Source: Cinclus cinclus (lineage: Eukaryota; Chordata; Aves; Passeriformes; Cinclidae). Taken from it: a stretch of 64,000 nt of DNA. The stretch is from the NCBI RefSeq assembly GCF_963662255.1, contig NC_085046.1, positions 132,974,392 to 133,038,391 on the forward strand, given 5' to 3'. The notes beneath the pieces were generated by a model, which was not told the DNA's origin, made no database searches, and worked only from the letters and a program-made list of their open reading frames with translations. This document shows, piece after piece, positions 15,050-27,900 of this stretch (positions within the stretch are counted from its first letter, which is position 1; every line of letters starts with the position of its first letter). The translations under genes and the position numbers were made by a program.

Positions 15050-15145
15050 TGTTTTTTTTTGTGGGTGGGTGTTGTGGATTTTTCTTTTTAGTAACTGGAA
15101 CCTAGAACAACATGCTGGGATGTGGAGCGCAGTCTATCCTTATTT
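15050..15145 (-). repeat. Unclassified dispersed repeat, copy A
   Basis: The + strand carries a T-rich run, GTGTTGTGGATTTTT, then TGGAACCTAGAACAACATGC and a GC-richer end CTGGGATGTGGAGCGCAG...TATCCTT. Over the 47 bases from TGGAACC it differs from the copy 985 bp downstream at only two positions, both transitions. Read on the minus strand it looks like a short body followed by an A-rich tail interrupted by ATCCACAACAC, resembling the 3' end of a retroposed element. Family not recognised. Confidence 0.6.
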
Positions 15146-15989
15146 TGCTGAAAGGGTGAACTAAAAAAACAAAATTACTCTCACTGGTAAATTCAGGTAC
15201 CTCCTTAATTGAACAACATGAGCACACAAGCGGGGTGCAGATAATAGACAAAGGTAAAAGAAAGGAATTCACTCTGGGCTGGGATTAGAACCTGGGGCTT
15301 TCCATATGGGAAGAATAATTTACACTTAAAGAGCCTATTCTCCTAAAGGAGGGAGAACAGTGTAGGCGAGTTATGCCAGTAAAATATATATTTCTGTATT
15401 AATTTGTAATTTTAAAGTACTATTTATGCTTTTATTTTTATACTATTCACAGTAAACTCCTGACACTTCTGCCCCCTCATAGCAGACACCTAACAATGAA
15501 GCAGCTTCAATTAAGAAGCAGAACATCAGCCTCTGGCATCTTACTCTGTTGTTCCATCTTTTTTGCTAGGGAGAATTCATTTGTTTCTTAATTAAGAAAA
15601 ACACCAATAGCATGAAAAATCTGCTTATGGTACCTGAATGGTAATTAGGTGAAAGGTAAAAAAGAAACACACACATACATTCCAGTAGCAGCCAAAATGA
15701 ACTTGAGCTGATAAAAATGAACTAAACTACCCTTGCATAAATCGAGGCTGAGAGAAGTGTACAGTCATTATGGCTAAGACAATATGCAAACTATCTTCAA
15801 AGAAATCAAATTGCTAGAGTGTTTTCATTTGCATGTATTAACTATTAACATAATGAGGAGAAGTGACATTGGACCCGGATTGTGTGTCTGCTTGGATTGA
15901 TAACTCTACCGGATCTGCAAACAGGCGCCCAAAAATCAGACTAGTAGTCAGATCAGTGTTGAACTCTGAAGTGTGTATGGGTTTTTTCG

Positions 15990-16050
15990 GGGCTTTTTTT
16001 GTTGTTTGTTTGTTTGTTTCATTTTGTTTGTTGGTTTGTTGGTTTTTTTG
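15990..16050. repeat. TTTG/TTGG-rich tract
   Basis: Units of GTTTGTTTGTTTG followed by TTGGTTTGTTGG, adjoining the T-rich side of dispersed repeat copy B. Confidence 0.8.
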
Positions 16051-16135
16051 TGAGTGTTGTGGATTTTTTTTTTTAGTATCTGGAACCCAGAACAACATGC
16101 TGGGATGTGGAGCGCAGCCTATCCTTTTATTTTAA
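16042..16135 (-). repeat. Unclassified dispersed repeat, copy B
   Basis: Second copy of the segment at 15,050, same orientation, with the same GTGTTGTGGA spacer between two T-runs and the same TGGAACC...TATCCTT core (16,081-16,127). Its T-rich side is extended by a TTTG/TTGG-rich tract (about 15,990-16,050), consistent with expansion of an A-rich tail on the minus strand. The flanking DNA of the two copies is not similar, so this is more like two insertions than a larger duplication. Confidence 0.6.
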
Positions 16136-18010
16136 TTCTTTTTTAATGTGATCCTTCTGCTACAAGCACTTCATACTTTCAAGGTAGATACCAATTTTTG
16201 AACTTTTTTCCATTTTATGTATTCTCACTTATGTTGAAGAATGACTGTTACTGCATGTTAGTTTGGAGTTACTGAGTGTTTGTGTAATTGCTTAGCGATT
16301 TTTTTTTTTGTCTTGCAGGACTGTTCTTATGTATTAAAATGTCCTACTTAAGCTGTCAATTACTGTGCTCATGAAGAGAGAGAAATCTTAGAGAACTCAG
16401 ACTTTGGAGAAATCAGTTACATTCTATTTTATGTGATTACTTAGAACAATAGCAGGCAATGTTTGTGATTGCAATTGTTACCTGCTTGCATACTGGGAAT
16501 AGATTTAAATTGTTGATCAACATAGTACATAAGAACTTAGATAAATCTAGTGATTTCTTTTATGAGAAGAAAAAATAGAAATAATTACAAAACCTGAAGA
16601 TTTTTTCTAAATTGATAATAAAGGGAAGAAGCATATAAACTAAATACAATTTTTGTCCTGATTTTCTTTGCCTAAAATCTTTCAAAAGGGAAGTTACTTC
16701 TTGATATTTACAGATCAAAATTTCTAAAAGATATAGTTTTGGAAGAAGGTGAAATGGGATAGGAAGCAGCCACATGCCTTCTCAAAAACTCAGAATGTAT
16801 GTAATTTGCATAATCTGTGATGAAATTATAATTTTTATGTTGCGTTTATGTATTCACACACACAGGGTGTTGCTATGATTTATATAATTTCATATTCTTG
16901 TTCCTGAAGATTGTGACAAAATAGTAAGTACTTTTGCATTGCTAGAAGGAGTACATAAAATTTTGTCTGTGAACTTAAGCCCATCTTCCAAGAGGGAAGG
17001 AATTCCCATGTGGTTGGTTGAGTGCTGGATGCATCTGTTTTTTCTAATAGTCCAGGAGTCATACTCTAGTGTGATAGGTGAATTATGTGAAAACTTCTAT
17101 TTTTGAAAATAATATTCTTAAGGCAGTCCGTGTGAGTAAAGGTATGGGGAGTATTTGTCTAAATAGTGGTTTACATGTTTAAACTTGATACCATAAACAA
17201 CAGACACAGATCTATAATAAAAGTATTACGATAACACAAACTTTTTGCAGTTAATGGTAGTTAAGGAAGCATGTGTAACCCAAATAATTTTATTTCTTTT
17301 GATATGTTTGAATGCGCAGTAATTTCCAGAGGTATTGCAAAACTGACATTGAAGAATTCTGATAGTTTTTATTTTTTTTTTTTTTAGATGGCTAAGTTTT
17401 TATTTTTACTGTGTAACTAAGAGGTATGACCAAGGAAGAAACACTGAAAACAAGTATTTTCTTTTTGGCAATTTGTAAAAGTTAGAGTAGGATCCCTCAC
17501 AGCTCATTTGGGGCATATTCTTGTCTTGAGTTCATTTCAGCTTCGTGTCTGAGAATTAGTATATAACTTTCCATACTGCAGCTTCTTACTCCTTTTATCC
17601 TTGGAGGGATGGTATAGGAAAATCTCTACAGTGTAGGAGTGGATGTGAAAATGCAAGAATTTGTTGGGTACAAATCTCTTGTAATGGCCTGTTCCAGGTT
17701 TCTGTAGAATAGAAGACTTTGTGAAGGATAATGTGAATTTCAGATTATCTCTACCCATCCAGTTAAAATTTCCATTTAATGCTAACTTGAAATTCATTAT
17801 GCTGACTTTTTACAGAGACTGTCCTGGTATCATGGATCATGTTAAAAAAAGAAACCCAAACCAAACAACCTGAACACATGAAAAAATAAAAATATAGCTA
17901 TATTTTATTTGATAGCAATATGTTTTTATTTGCTGAAGATTTTACTTGAGGGCTTTTGATTTCTTCTGTAGAAAAGAAGATCACTTTCCAAAAAAAGTCA
18001 ATAGTTTGTG

Positions 18011-18040
18011 CTATTACACTAGCTATTACACTATTACACT
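18011..18040. repeat. CTATTACACT triplication
   Basis: CTATTACACT occurs at 18,011, 18,023 and 18,031, the last two overlapping by two bases. Confidence 0.8.
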
Positions 18041-19213
18041 GTGATGGGCACCTAATAATAACAATTATATAGATGATGTAATGATATAAATATCAGGATG
18101 CAGATAGGAATTAGCTGTCTTAGGTACTAGAATATGTCATGAATACTTTCAATATTTAAATAAAAATATAATTTTAAGTATCATAATGTATGTAAGAAAA
18201 CTATCTTTCCTCTGTATCCATCTCATGCATTAAAGTAAAATGGAAAATGTTGTTAAAAATAATTGAAGAGATAGGTATTTCAGGATAAAAAGAGTTTACT
18301 GATCTTTACATATATAAAGCTTGAATATATTTAATAACTCTAACTAACATTAAGTTTTTCTTAAAAATTCAAATTCTCATTTGCATGAAGTCCCACAGGG
18401 AAAACATCTTCTCATTAATTCCCATAGGATAAGGAATAATTGTTCATCCTTGTGTATGAGCAATTTCATCGACCATTTTTCAAATCAAGAAATTAGACAT
18501 ATCAGAAATACTGTGCATGTATGTGTGTGTGCCTGCGTGGAGGGATTAATAAGAGGATTCCAGAGAGCCTACTCTGAAGAAATAAAGAGAAGTTTTAGGA
18601 TTTTGTGTGTCTTAATTGCATTTTGAGATGGATTGGAGGGAAAAGGTGTGTGTGTGGGGGGGTGTATTTTCCCCTTCTACTACAGAATCTTGAGTAATAG
18701 TAATTTTGTTTGTTAGTATTTATATCCTAGTTATATGTGGGATGCCAAATTTCAGTTGACATGCCCTAATATGAAGGCTTCATTTTAATTCAGAAGTAAA
18801 GTTATATGTGGAATTGTTTATCAGTGCATTTTTGGATATGATGCAGGGATTTCAATGACCTGGCTTTAATCAGAAGAGGTATTTAAGGCTTACTTATTCC
18901 TTGGTGCTGTACTAGTGTCTTTGTCAGGACTGGTGCACCAGAAATACTATCTGAAAGAACAGATCCAAAGAACCTGAGAAAGTTCTTGGATTTAGTCTCT
19001 ACCTTTTGTCTGTGAAAACTACTGCACTTGTTGAAGTGACCTTCACCTTTTGGAAGCTCTATGTTGCTTCTGCTTGTGAATTCTGGCTTTTTGATGTTTG
19101 GATAGGAGAAACTATGGAAAATATTTAAAGTTGGCCTTCTTAAAATCTGATGCTTTTTGCAGAGATGAAAGGCCTCAATTGTTTATTTAAAAAAATTGGG
19201 AGCGGTGGATAGA

Positions 19214-19256
19214 GCTGTATGGCCAAGTCTGTTGTACCTTGCTGTATGGCCAAGTC
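19214..19256. repeat. Short tandem duplication, 27-bp period
   Basis: GCTGTATGGCCAAGTC occurs exactly at 19,214 and again at 19,241. Confidence 0.85.
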
Positions 19257-20104
19257 CTGGAGCTTGGCTTATAGGATCTGTGATATGTTCAAGCTGGCAA
19301 CCCACTAATGTCTAATGATACTTTTCTTCCTCTGGAAATACTGTAGTGTCATGAAGAATCTGTTTCCATTTACTGAAAGAAGAAAAATATTTTTATGATT
19401 TTATAAGTCTGTTAATGTTCTTAAAATAGCATTGTAATTCAAGTAATGTGTAAGAATTATAATGACTGTAATGATAGTAATGGAATTATTAATATTTTTA
19501 TAGTTGGATTTATATCCATACTAAAGAATCCCCTGTGGAAAGGGAAGAAATAACCATAAATTTTTCATCTTCACTGAGAAGGAAGGATCAATACTAGGGA
19601 AGTAGATCTGTGGGATTTACCTGCTCCTTACTCCTGCACTGAATAAGCATCCATGTGTGAAAAGTGCAGCTATAGTGTGCGACTTACTGTTGGCCCTGAA
19701 TGTAATAAGAAAAGTAAACTAATTTTCCATATTGGATATTATTTGCTTATTGTCAAATTCTGATATGAGTCTAAAATATAAAGTTGGAATTTAGTTTAAC
19801 ATATATTTTTTAAAATATTTTAAATTTTTTATTTCCATTTTTTCATGATTGAAGAGGGATGGTGTGCCTGTTGGGAAAAGTCTAAATACTGGTGGTTAAG
19901 TGTGTCATGCTTATCATAGAGAAATGAAATTTGAGGGCACATTTGGCTATGGTTATGTATACCATGTGGCACTATTTATATGCAGGTTTGTTCTGCTACT
20001 TTGAGTGATGACACGTGTTTGGGGAGTCTTCTGTTAATACCTCCCCTCTTCCATGAGGTTTGAAAGATTTTTTCAATATTTTTTGTTCATTTTTAAAAAA
20101 AAAT

Positions 20105-20275
20105 TGTTAAATCTTTTTTTTTTTTTTTTTTGTTAGGAGTACTTGAGATTCAGTGATAGCACATTGGTCTTTCTTGACATGTTTGTGGATTTTGTTGATG
20201 TTGTTTGCTTGGTTTTTGTGGCCTTGGTTTTTGTTGTTGTTGTTGTTGTTTTGGAGTTTTTTTGGAGTGTTTTTT
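20105..20275. repeat. Poly-T and (TTG)n low-complexity region
   Basis: An 18-base T-run at 20,114-20,131 and a (TTG)n block near 20,231-20,251 lie in a T/G-rich stretch reaching about 20,275. The minus-strand Lys/Thr-rich open frame here is low-complexity translation, not a gene. Confidence 0.85.
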
Positions 20276-22729
20276 GATTAATACTTGTTTTATTGTCTCT
20301 TAAGAAACAATATTTCACCTGAGGTCCTAGAGGGACTTTCAATGAACTTTCTGAGAAACTTTAATATGCATTGTCAGTTTCCTGTCTTCTCTTCATGAGA
20401 GGTGTCAGAAGAAAAGTAAATAAGAGCAATCTTACAGAGGATTATGTGGAACATTACTGTAGAAACCAACAAGACATTTTTAAATTAAAACATTAAAAAA
20501 TGTTGGTTGTTAAAGCCACGAACTTCAGCTTCTGCTTCCCCCTATCTTCACTGTCAGTACACTGCACTGGATGTGCCTATCTGGATATCACATTGAAAAA
20601 GGAGGGAAAAAATGAAATGTTGAAGGAAGAATGTCAGAGGGGTACATTAAGTTGAGATGATCTTCTCAGGAGTTTTTTTAGGATCTTTAATTCTTTGTGG
20701 GCTCAGCTTCAGTACTCTATTCTGCATATATTCTAGTAATCTACTAGAGCAGTCTGTTGGCATAGTTCATAGACAGTATTGATGAGGCTACTGAGGCATA
20801 CCCTGGTTGCACATGTGTTTGTCTCCAGATATCAGAAGCAATAAGAAGCTTCAGTAATTAGTCCATGTCAATATCAACCCTTCCTGTGTTGTAATTTTAT
20901 GAAGGTATTAGGTGTGTTACTTGCACAAACTTTTATTGTTTTCTATTTCCAGTGTTCTTTAGAATCACTACCAGTCTATTTTGCTGTGTCATAAATTTTG
21001 AAATTTAATACCAAAGAACAAATAGTTGATGGTTCTTCATCTTCTTGTACTAGGTGACTGCTGCAGAGATTACAATGTGTAATGTTTGTAAGCTGACAGA
21101 AGCTGCTGATTATGTGGGATGTTCTTCAAAAACAACCTGCAGATGAGATTGAAAACCACTGCTTGTGAGCAGGGGATGTTCTTTATGTCTTAGGGTTGTA
21201 AGAGCATTTTATGCAGAATATGGTATAATCTTTCCAATCTTACTTCCACAATGCATAAGAATAACCATGCATCTCATTTCCTTTATGACATAATGCAAGA
21301 AAATTTTCTTTCCTATATCATTCTTGCTTAAAGTGGTGGAAAATAAGTACCACATTAAAGTTGGGGAACAGAAACCAAAAAACAGTATAAATTTACCTGC
21401 ATGTTTTTTACTTTTTTGAATAGTTTTTACTAAGCTGTTCAGATACCTGATAAACTGCTAGGGAACCAAAGATACTGAATTCAAATAGAATTAAGATTTT
21501 ATTAAAATCATTCCTTAAAAAGATTCTTATTATTTTAGATTAATATTTATGCTAAGTAAGAGGAGTAATTTTCCCTCAATCCAGTGATAACATAGCATCT
21601 TCATGAACACCTTTCTAGTGTGGCAAACATTAACCCTTTGAATTTGACTGAGAGCCACAAGGCATTTGCCATACATTCTGGAGATGAAAAGAGGAAGGGA
21701 AACGTTGTAGGGGGTTCACAAGCAGTAGATCCCCAGGGATACCACTGTTTCCTGAAAAAATGGCTAAGCTGGATGTGCAGTTAGTTCTGAGAAAAAATAA
21801 ACAAATGATACCCTGAGCAGTCACTTCCAGCTCACCCTCTTCCATGTCTGGGGATTCAAGCCCACCATCAGCCGTGTGCTGGTGAGCTGTGCAATTGGCT
21901 GTGTCACAGCTCTAATATGCAAACGTACTTGCTGTCTAAAACTAATGTGTCCAAACACATTGCTTTCTTGAGCCACCTCTCAGCTGTAGTCATGCTTTTC
22001 ATGCAATGCTGTAAAAGCACTGCACTTTGATAGAAAAAGTTTTAAGAATCTATTGTCACTGCTGTAGAGGAGTGTGTAAAGTCGGAGTCTCGGAAAAAAT
22101 AAACCTTGTAAAAACTGAAGCCGACTAGAAATGCCCAATGCTGTGGTAATTTTTCATAGAAATGTGAAATTAATCTCTGTTTATTTTTGGCTTTATGACT
22201 GTAGGATAAAATTATTTTTATATGGAGTAGAAGAAGGCTGAAACCTAATCCATCCAGATGAAGTCTTGCCATTTTAAGGAAGATCTAATAAAAAGCACTA
22301 ACAGGTTTTGGGGTTGAGGCTACAGTTCTAAGTGGAATGATAAGTCACATTTAAGTGGTTTATCAAAGTGATTGGATATATTTGATAAACTTATATCAAT
22401 GTACCATAGTTTTATCTTGCTATTTGATAATATTCTACTATGAAACCATATAAAATACCATCCCAATAATTTGTAAATAGCTGAAAGAAAAAGCTTGTGA
22501 ACTTTCAGTTTGTAGTTGATGCAATAAAACTACTTGAAATTGCTTCAAATATTTAAAATGTTTTTGCTAATGCATTGGCTGCCAGCAGTACGAATGGTTC
22601 AGGTAGCAGGCTACTAGCCAGTTACCCATGCCATATGCTAATCAGGGATTAACCAATGAGCTTCAAAATAAGAGATGCAGGGATCACTTTAGGATATTTG
22701 GTACAAAAAAGGTAGCTAATATTTCTTCT

Positions 22730-22855
22730 GATTTTTGGAGACAGGAATGTGATTAAGATACACTAAATGGAAATCCATACAAAATCAGTTCCGATTTTTG
22801 GAGGAGGGAATGTGATGAAGATATACTAAATGGAAATCCATACAAAACCAGTCAA
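22730..22855. repeat. 63-bp tandem duplication
   Basis: Two adjacent copies (22,730-22,792 and 22,793-22,855) each begin GATTTTTGGAG and contain ACTAAATGGAAATCCATACAAAA. They differ at about six positions in the first 60. No coding potential. A local replication-slippage duplication. Confidence 0.9.
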
Positions 22856-23967
22856 ATTGTTAAAATATTCAAATATGCCTTACTGTAACAAGAAAGCACT
22901 GTAATGTACTGAAATCAGCAATAGAACAGCTGTGTTTTAAAGGACAGTACTTTGAATGTCACTTGACAATTTGCTTTCAATTAGAAGTAATTTACAGGAA
23001 GATGCCCACAAGCTAATCTTTACAGGATAATTAAGTTCCATTTTCTTTACTTTTAATTAAAAAGCAGAAAAGATTTAGCTGATCCATAAAAAATGTTCTG
23101 TTTAAACATTCATCAGACTTCACACTCTTTTTTTTTTGTTATTTGTTGTAGCAGATGTTATCAAAACTGCAGTCTGCTCTGTTTTAAACCCAGTATATTT
23201 GGGAAGTGAAACATGAGTTGCAATAGGCGTATACAGCTGAGGTATGATCATTTAGCTTCTCTGTGTTTGAATAGCTCTAAAATGATATCTATACTCTGGG
23301 CTTTAATCTTACTCCTTCTTGCTTGCTGTTGTGGTGAGAGAAAGAGAAGCAGATGAACAGCTCTGGGGATGCTAATTTTCCTCTTGCTTTCCTAATGCCA
23401 TTAAAACCTGAAGTTTAAATATAAAGATGAAACAAGTATCTTTGTAATTGAATTTGTATGTTAGCGAAGTTGTCTGCATGCCTGTAGAATTGATGGAAAC
23501 AAGAATTCCTTTGCTAATTTCACATTGAATGAAAAAAAAAATAAAGTGCACTTTATGCCCAAAGAATTGGAGACACAGATACTTACTACTTGCAGCAAGT
23601 TAGTGCTGTTACTAAGGATGAAAGATATATCTGTTTTTCCCAGATATTCTCGTATCATCTTTGCAAATTTTAAGAGGTGAAAGGAAATTTAGTTCTAGAT
23701 TTCTAAATTTTCCTGTGTGCTGTGAGAAATTCTGCATATGAAACTGAATCTCCAATACTTTTTTAAACTGTGAGATCTAATTATTTTTTTTTGTTTACAG
23801 CCCAGTTACTTCAATTTACCTGTGAAATGCTATATAGCTGGGCCATGATCTTAACAAAAATATCTGAATGCTTGTGTTAGGTCTGAAGAAGAACATTTAT
23901 TCTTTATAAATGTTTAACTCAGAATTGACCAAGTTTCCATGATCACTTTAGAAATGAGAATAAAACT

Positions 23968-24905
23968 ATAGAATCACTACGTTTTAGGTTGAAAGGGACC
24001 TCCAGAGATGATTTTAATGCAACCTTCTGCTGAAACCAGAACCTATTTCAGTAAGGTTCCCAGTCAGATTTTATTTCAGTAAGGTTCCCAGTCTTCAAGG
24101 CTGGAGATTCCACAACCTCCATTAGCAACTATTTCTACAGTTTTATGGTCATCACTGTCTTCTCTTTTTCTTTAACATTTACTCAGAATTTCCTTTGCTA
24201 TGTCTTGTGTCTTTTGCCTTTTATCTCCTGCCTCTCTGGCCCTTCAGAGAAAGCGTGGCTTTGCTCCTCTGGAACCTCCCATTAAGTATTTGAAGACAGC
24301 AGGAAGAATTCATCCTAAATCTGAACATTCCAGCTGTCTTGATTTTCCCTTGCCATAGTCCTGTTGGAGTCTTGTGCTTCTCTTCCAGACTCACTCCAAA
24401 ACCACCGTGTACTGCAAATCCCCAGATTAGACATGGCACTTAAGATGTGGTCTCACAATTGCTGAGTGGGGAGGAATAATCTCAGCCTGCTGTCCAGAGT
24501 GGTTTACATCCACGGGTGTGGTTGGCATTTGCTGCTGCAAGGGCTCACTGCTGGTGCATGCTCATACAGCAAAGCTGTTTTGCAGTGTGTTCCTCCCCAG
24601 CTTGTACTGGTACCTGGGATTTATCTGTCCCAGAAGTCAAGTTTAGAATTTGGCTGGGCTGTACTTCATGATTCTGGCAACCCAGAGCTCCTTTGTAGTG
24701 GCCTTGCCTTCTAGTGTGTCTTGGTAGCTCCTACCAATTTGATACAATTTCAAACTTGCTGAGGGCACTCTTGTTTTTGTTGTTCAAGCCATGAATGAAG
24801 ATCTTAAGCCATATTGACCCCTGAGGGATGCCTTTAAATGAGGAACTCATTAGATTTTGTATTAACCCTTTGAGGCTGGTAATCTAGCCAGTTTTCACTT
24901 TCTAA
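23968..24905 (-). mobile_element. CR1 LINE, 5'-truncated, antisense
   Basis: The left end ATAGAATCACTACGTTTTAGG then GGTTGAAAGGGACCTC is the reverse complement of a CR1 3' terminus. Further in, GCACTTAAGATGTGGTCTCAC, CTTGTACTGGTACCTGGGAT and AAACTTGCTGAGGGCACTC align in order with avian CR1, as does TTGACCCCTGAGGGATGCC near the right end. CR1 is a non-LTR retrotransposon moved by its own endonuclease and reverse transcriptase. This copy is truncated and heavily decayed, with a 28-bp internal tandem duplication (TATTTCAGTAAGGTTCCCAG at 24,044 and 24,072). The open frames in it are chance. Confidence 0.9.
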
Positions 24906-27900
24906 GACCACAAATGTAACCCATTGTAACAGTAGGAGGTAAATATTCTTAAAACGTTTGAAAGCTTTTGAAAATAAAGGTATTTTATATATGATTTTTT
25001 CCATAAACTACTACTAGAATTACAGTATCCAAATACACTGGATTATTCTATGTTGCAGTTATTTAATTATCTTATTGAAATAAAAGCTTCTACATATTTC
25101 AAGGTCTAGGTTTGCTCTTATGTTAGCAGACAGATTAACAAGAACTTTAAGTGGTCATGCTAAATAGACCTTGGTGTAATTAAAAGTGAGTAATTAACCT
25201 GGTCTGTAAAAAACCATAGAACCAAATTCCCAGAAATCATTCTCAAATTAAACTTTTTGAGAATTCTACATTCAGAACTCTCTTGCTTGGAAAAAAAATA
25301 TCTTATATTTTCAAGTTGTGCTAATGCACAGCGACCTGTTTGTACATAGACACATTTTTAGGAAACATTTGATATAAGCTATTCAAATGACTTCAGCTAT
25401 TGCCTCTGTCAGTTTTAACAAATTTTTACAGTTACAATTCACTCCACAGAATTCTTTTCAGTACTATTAAGAGGCAGAAGGAAGTAAGAAAGTAATTTGT
25501 TGTTGTAATTGGCATTCTTGTGGTAATTTAAAATAAATGTCTAAGCATGTTTGCTTTCATCAAAAGGCTTACAGAAAAAATGAGGATACACTTTTAGTCA
25601 CATTTTAAAAGACCTAGAGGACTGTATGGAAATAAATTTGAGCATGTCCTTGTTTGCAGAAGAATCACTTCATAGGCAGTTAAATAGATGATTTATGGTC
25701 ACTCTTACTGCAAAAGTCTTCAACTATCTAATTGTTTGGCATCCAAAATAAGCTAATTATTTAGAATCCTCTAAATCTGGGAAGCAAAATAAACAGATTT
25801 ACAGGGTAATTATTTTTTTTCAGTTTTGCACCCTGCTTCAAGATTTGCTTTGAACCAGCATGCTACTGAGAAAGACAGAGATGGCCTCTTCCTTTTGCCT
25901 GTTAGTTCATGCTCTGTTCACATATGACACAAATGTTATTGTGTCCATAGAGCAAACTAGGGGAAGAAACTACTCCAAATGAAAACCAGCTTCTCTCCCC
26001 ATTCCCCATGATTCAGTTTTGATTCAAATCAATTTCTTTATCTAGTTCACCTGATGGCCACAGAAGTACTTTTGCTAATCCAGCAAGGAGGACAGCATGA
26101 CTTTAAGAGCAAGCAGAAGGGGTAGGGCAGCCTGTTTTGGGAATGTATCCTGCTGGTGTCAGCATAAGGAGATAATAACACTACATTGCTAGACAGCTGT
26201 TTCAGGATGGTGCCACTATGGGATGGCTCAAAAAGTATGCTCTGCTTTGTTTAAAATAGTAGGTAGCGATATGTAATTAACAGATACATTGGTTGCTCAT
26301 TGCTTACACTAATTTTGCAAAAGGCAGAATACTGTCGTGAATGAGAGTTTTATTTAAGAGACAGCTGCAACTTTTTTTTCCTTATATGCCTTAGAGCCTC
26401 TATACTTATGTAGACACTTTTGTAAGTGGACTTTATATGGACACTTTTATTAAAGATGTTCTGATTCTTTCCTTATGAGTAAAGAATACAGGCATGAACT
26501 CAGATTAGTGTAAGAAATTTTATCCTTCAAATATTTGCTTTAGAAAGATAGATCTAGATAGAACTGAACTGTTAAGTCTTTGTGATACTAGTTCCCTTTG
26601 ATTGTAAAAACTAATAAACACAATACCATTGTTTTTCTATGACTGTACAGAAAACTTAGTTATGCTTAGAAATGTATAGCTGAATAATGTATTCATCCAG
26701 TGTTTGGTTACTTTTTGGTAACTGGATAATCAGTGAAGCTTAAGACTTCACGGGATTCAGTCATAGTCCTGAGATGGGAGTCTTGATGAATAATTTGAAA
26801 TCTAGTCTGATCCATTAATGCTGTGAATATAAATTGTGTTGAAGTGTTCCCAGTTACTTCATTAGAGGAGTTCAGATGATTTGCTTTGATGGACAGGGAA
26901 AGCATGATAATTTGCAAAACTGTAAACAAAATAGTAAAAAATTTTCCTGCTTCAAACCCAGAAAGGTGAAGATAGTCTATTTTATATTCTAAATCTAAAA
27001 GATGTTACAATTTCAATGATGTGTCACTGAAATGTCATTTCAAGATGATATTTTAGCATTATGACTGTAGCATATTTGCCTGAATTTCTATGCAGAGCAA
27101 CTTTTCCATTTAAAAATTACTTTGCTTAGTTTCAGTGATTTGGACTTAGTCTTGTAAACCCAAAAATATTTTCAAATCAAGAAACAAAATACTATTTAAA
27201 TTCTTCTTTTCGATAAATGTTAACTGAACTATTAAATGTATTTTTTTTCTTGTTTCTCCTTCTTTTCTTCTCACAATCAATTTTAGATAAGAATTTTAAG
27301 GGTTTTGATGATACATATGTCTCTCCTGTGTTTCATTATGAAGGCGACAAGTGTGCTGAGGAAAAAACAAATTATTACTCATAAAATAAATTTCCATACT
27401 TTTGTTAAATATATTTTGTACAGTATTTTAAAATTATGGCACAAATTATCTGAAAATATCACTTGGATACTTTAGAGACAAGGGAGTAAAGGGTACTAAT
27501 GGTGTTCAGACAAGCAGTAATTAGCTGTGCCAATAAATAGGACAATTTAATAAATGAGTTATAGCAAGAAGGAGTAAGTTGCATAATGAATAATTATGGG
27601 ACTTTGGTACTTAAATTATGAACAGAAGATCAAGGTATAGGAAGGTGTCTCAGAAGAAATGTTGTATGTGGTTTCATATTAACTACAATATGACATTAAA
27701 TGATATTGCAATAACTTAGTAGTATTATTCTAATATTAAAATATTAAACCAATGTATCTGAGAATATTTCAGTATTATAAAAATATTTCTCAACTCCAAA
27801 TATAGTTAATCGTAAACACTGAGAAGTGTCTACATTTGAGATGAGCAGACATTTAGTAAGTTTGTGAGAATCCGACAGCTGAGAAAGGACTGGAAAGATT

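Larger units (their letters stand above)
16136..22729. other. Intronic, only simple repeats seen
   Basis: Apart from the short tandem duplications and T-rich tracts listed separately, there is a T-run at 17,371-17,385 and a TG/G-rich tract near 18,645-18,663. No exon, mobile element or RNA gene recognised. Confidence 0.6.

Noticed and set aside
15838..16135. Two opposed open frames at 15.8-16.1 kb
   Set aside because: They read through the TTTG-rich tract and dispersed repeat copy B; no protein-like composition.
20133..20342. Lys/Thr-rich minus-strand open frame
   Set aside because: It is a translation of poly-T and (TTG)n low-complexity DNA.
24221..24714. Open frames on both strands near 24.2-24.7 kb
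   Set aside because: Both are inside the antisense CR1 and correspond to its decayed sequence.
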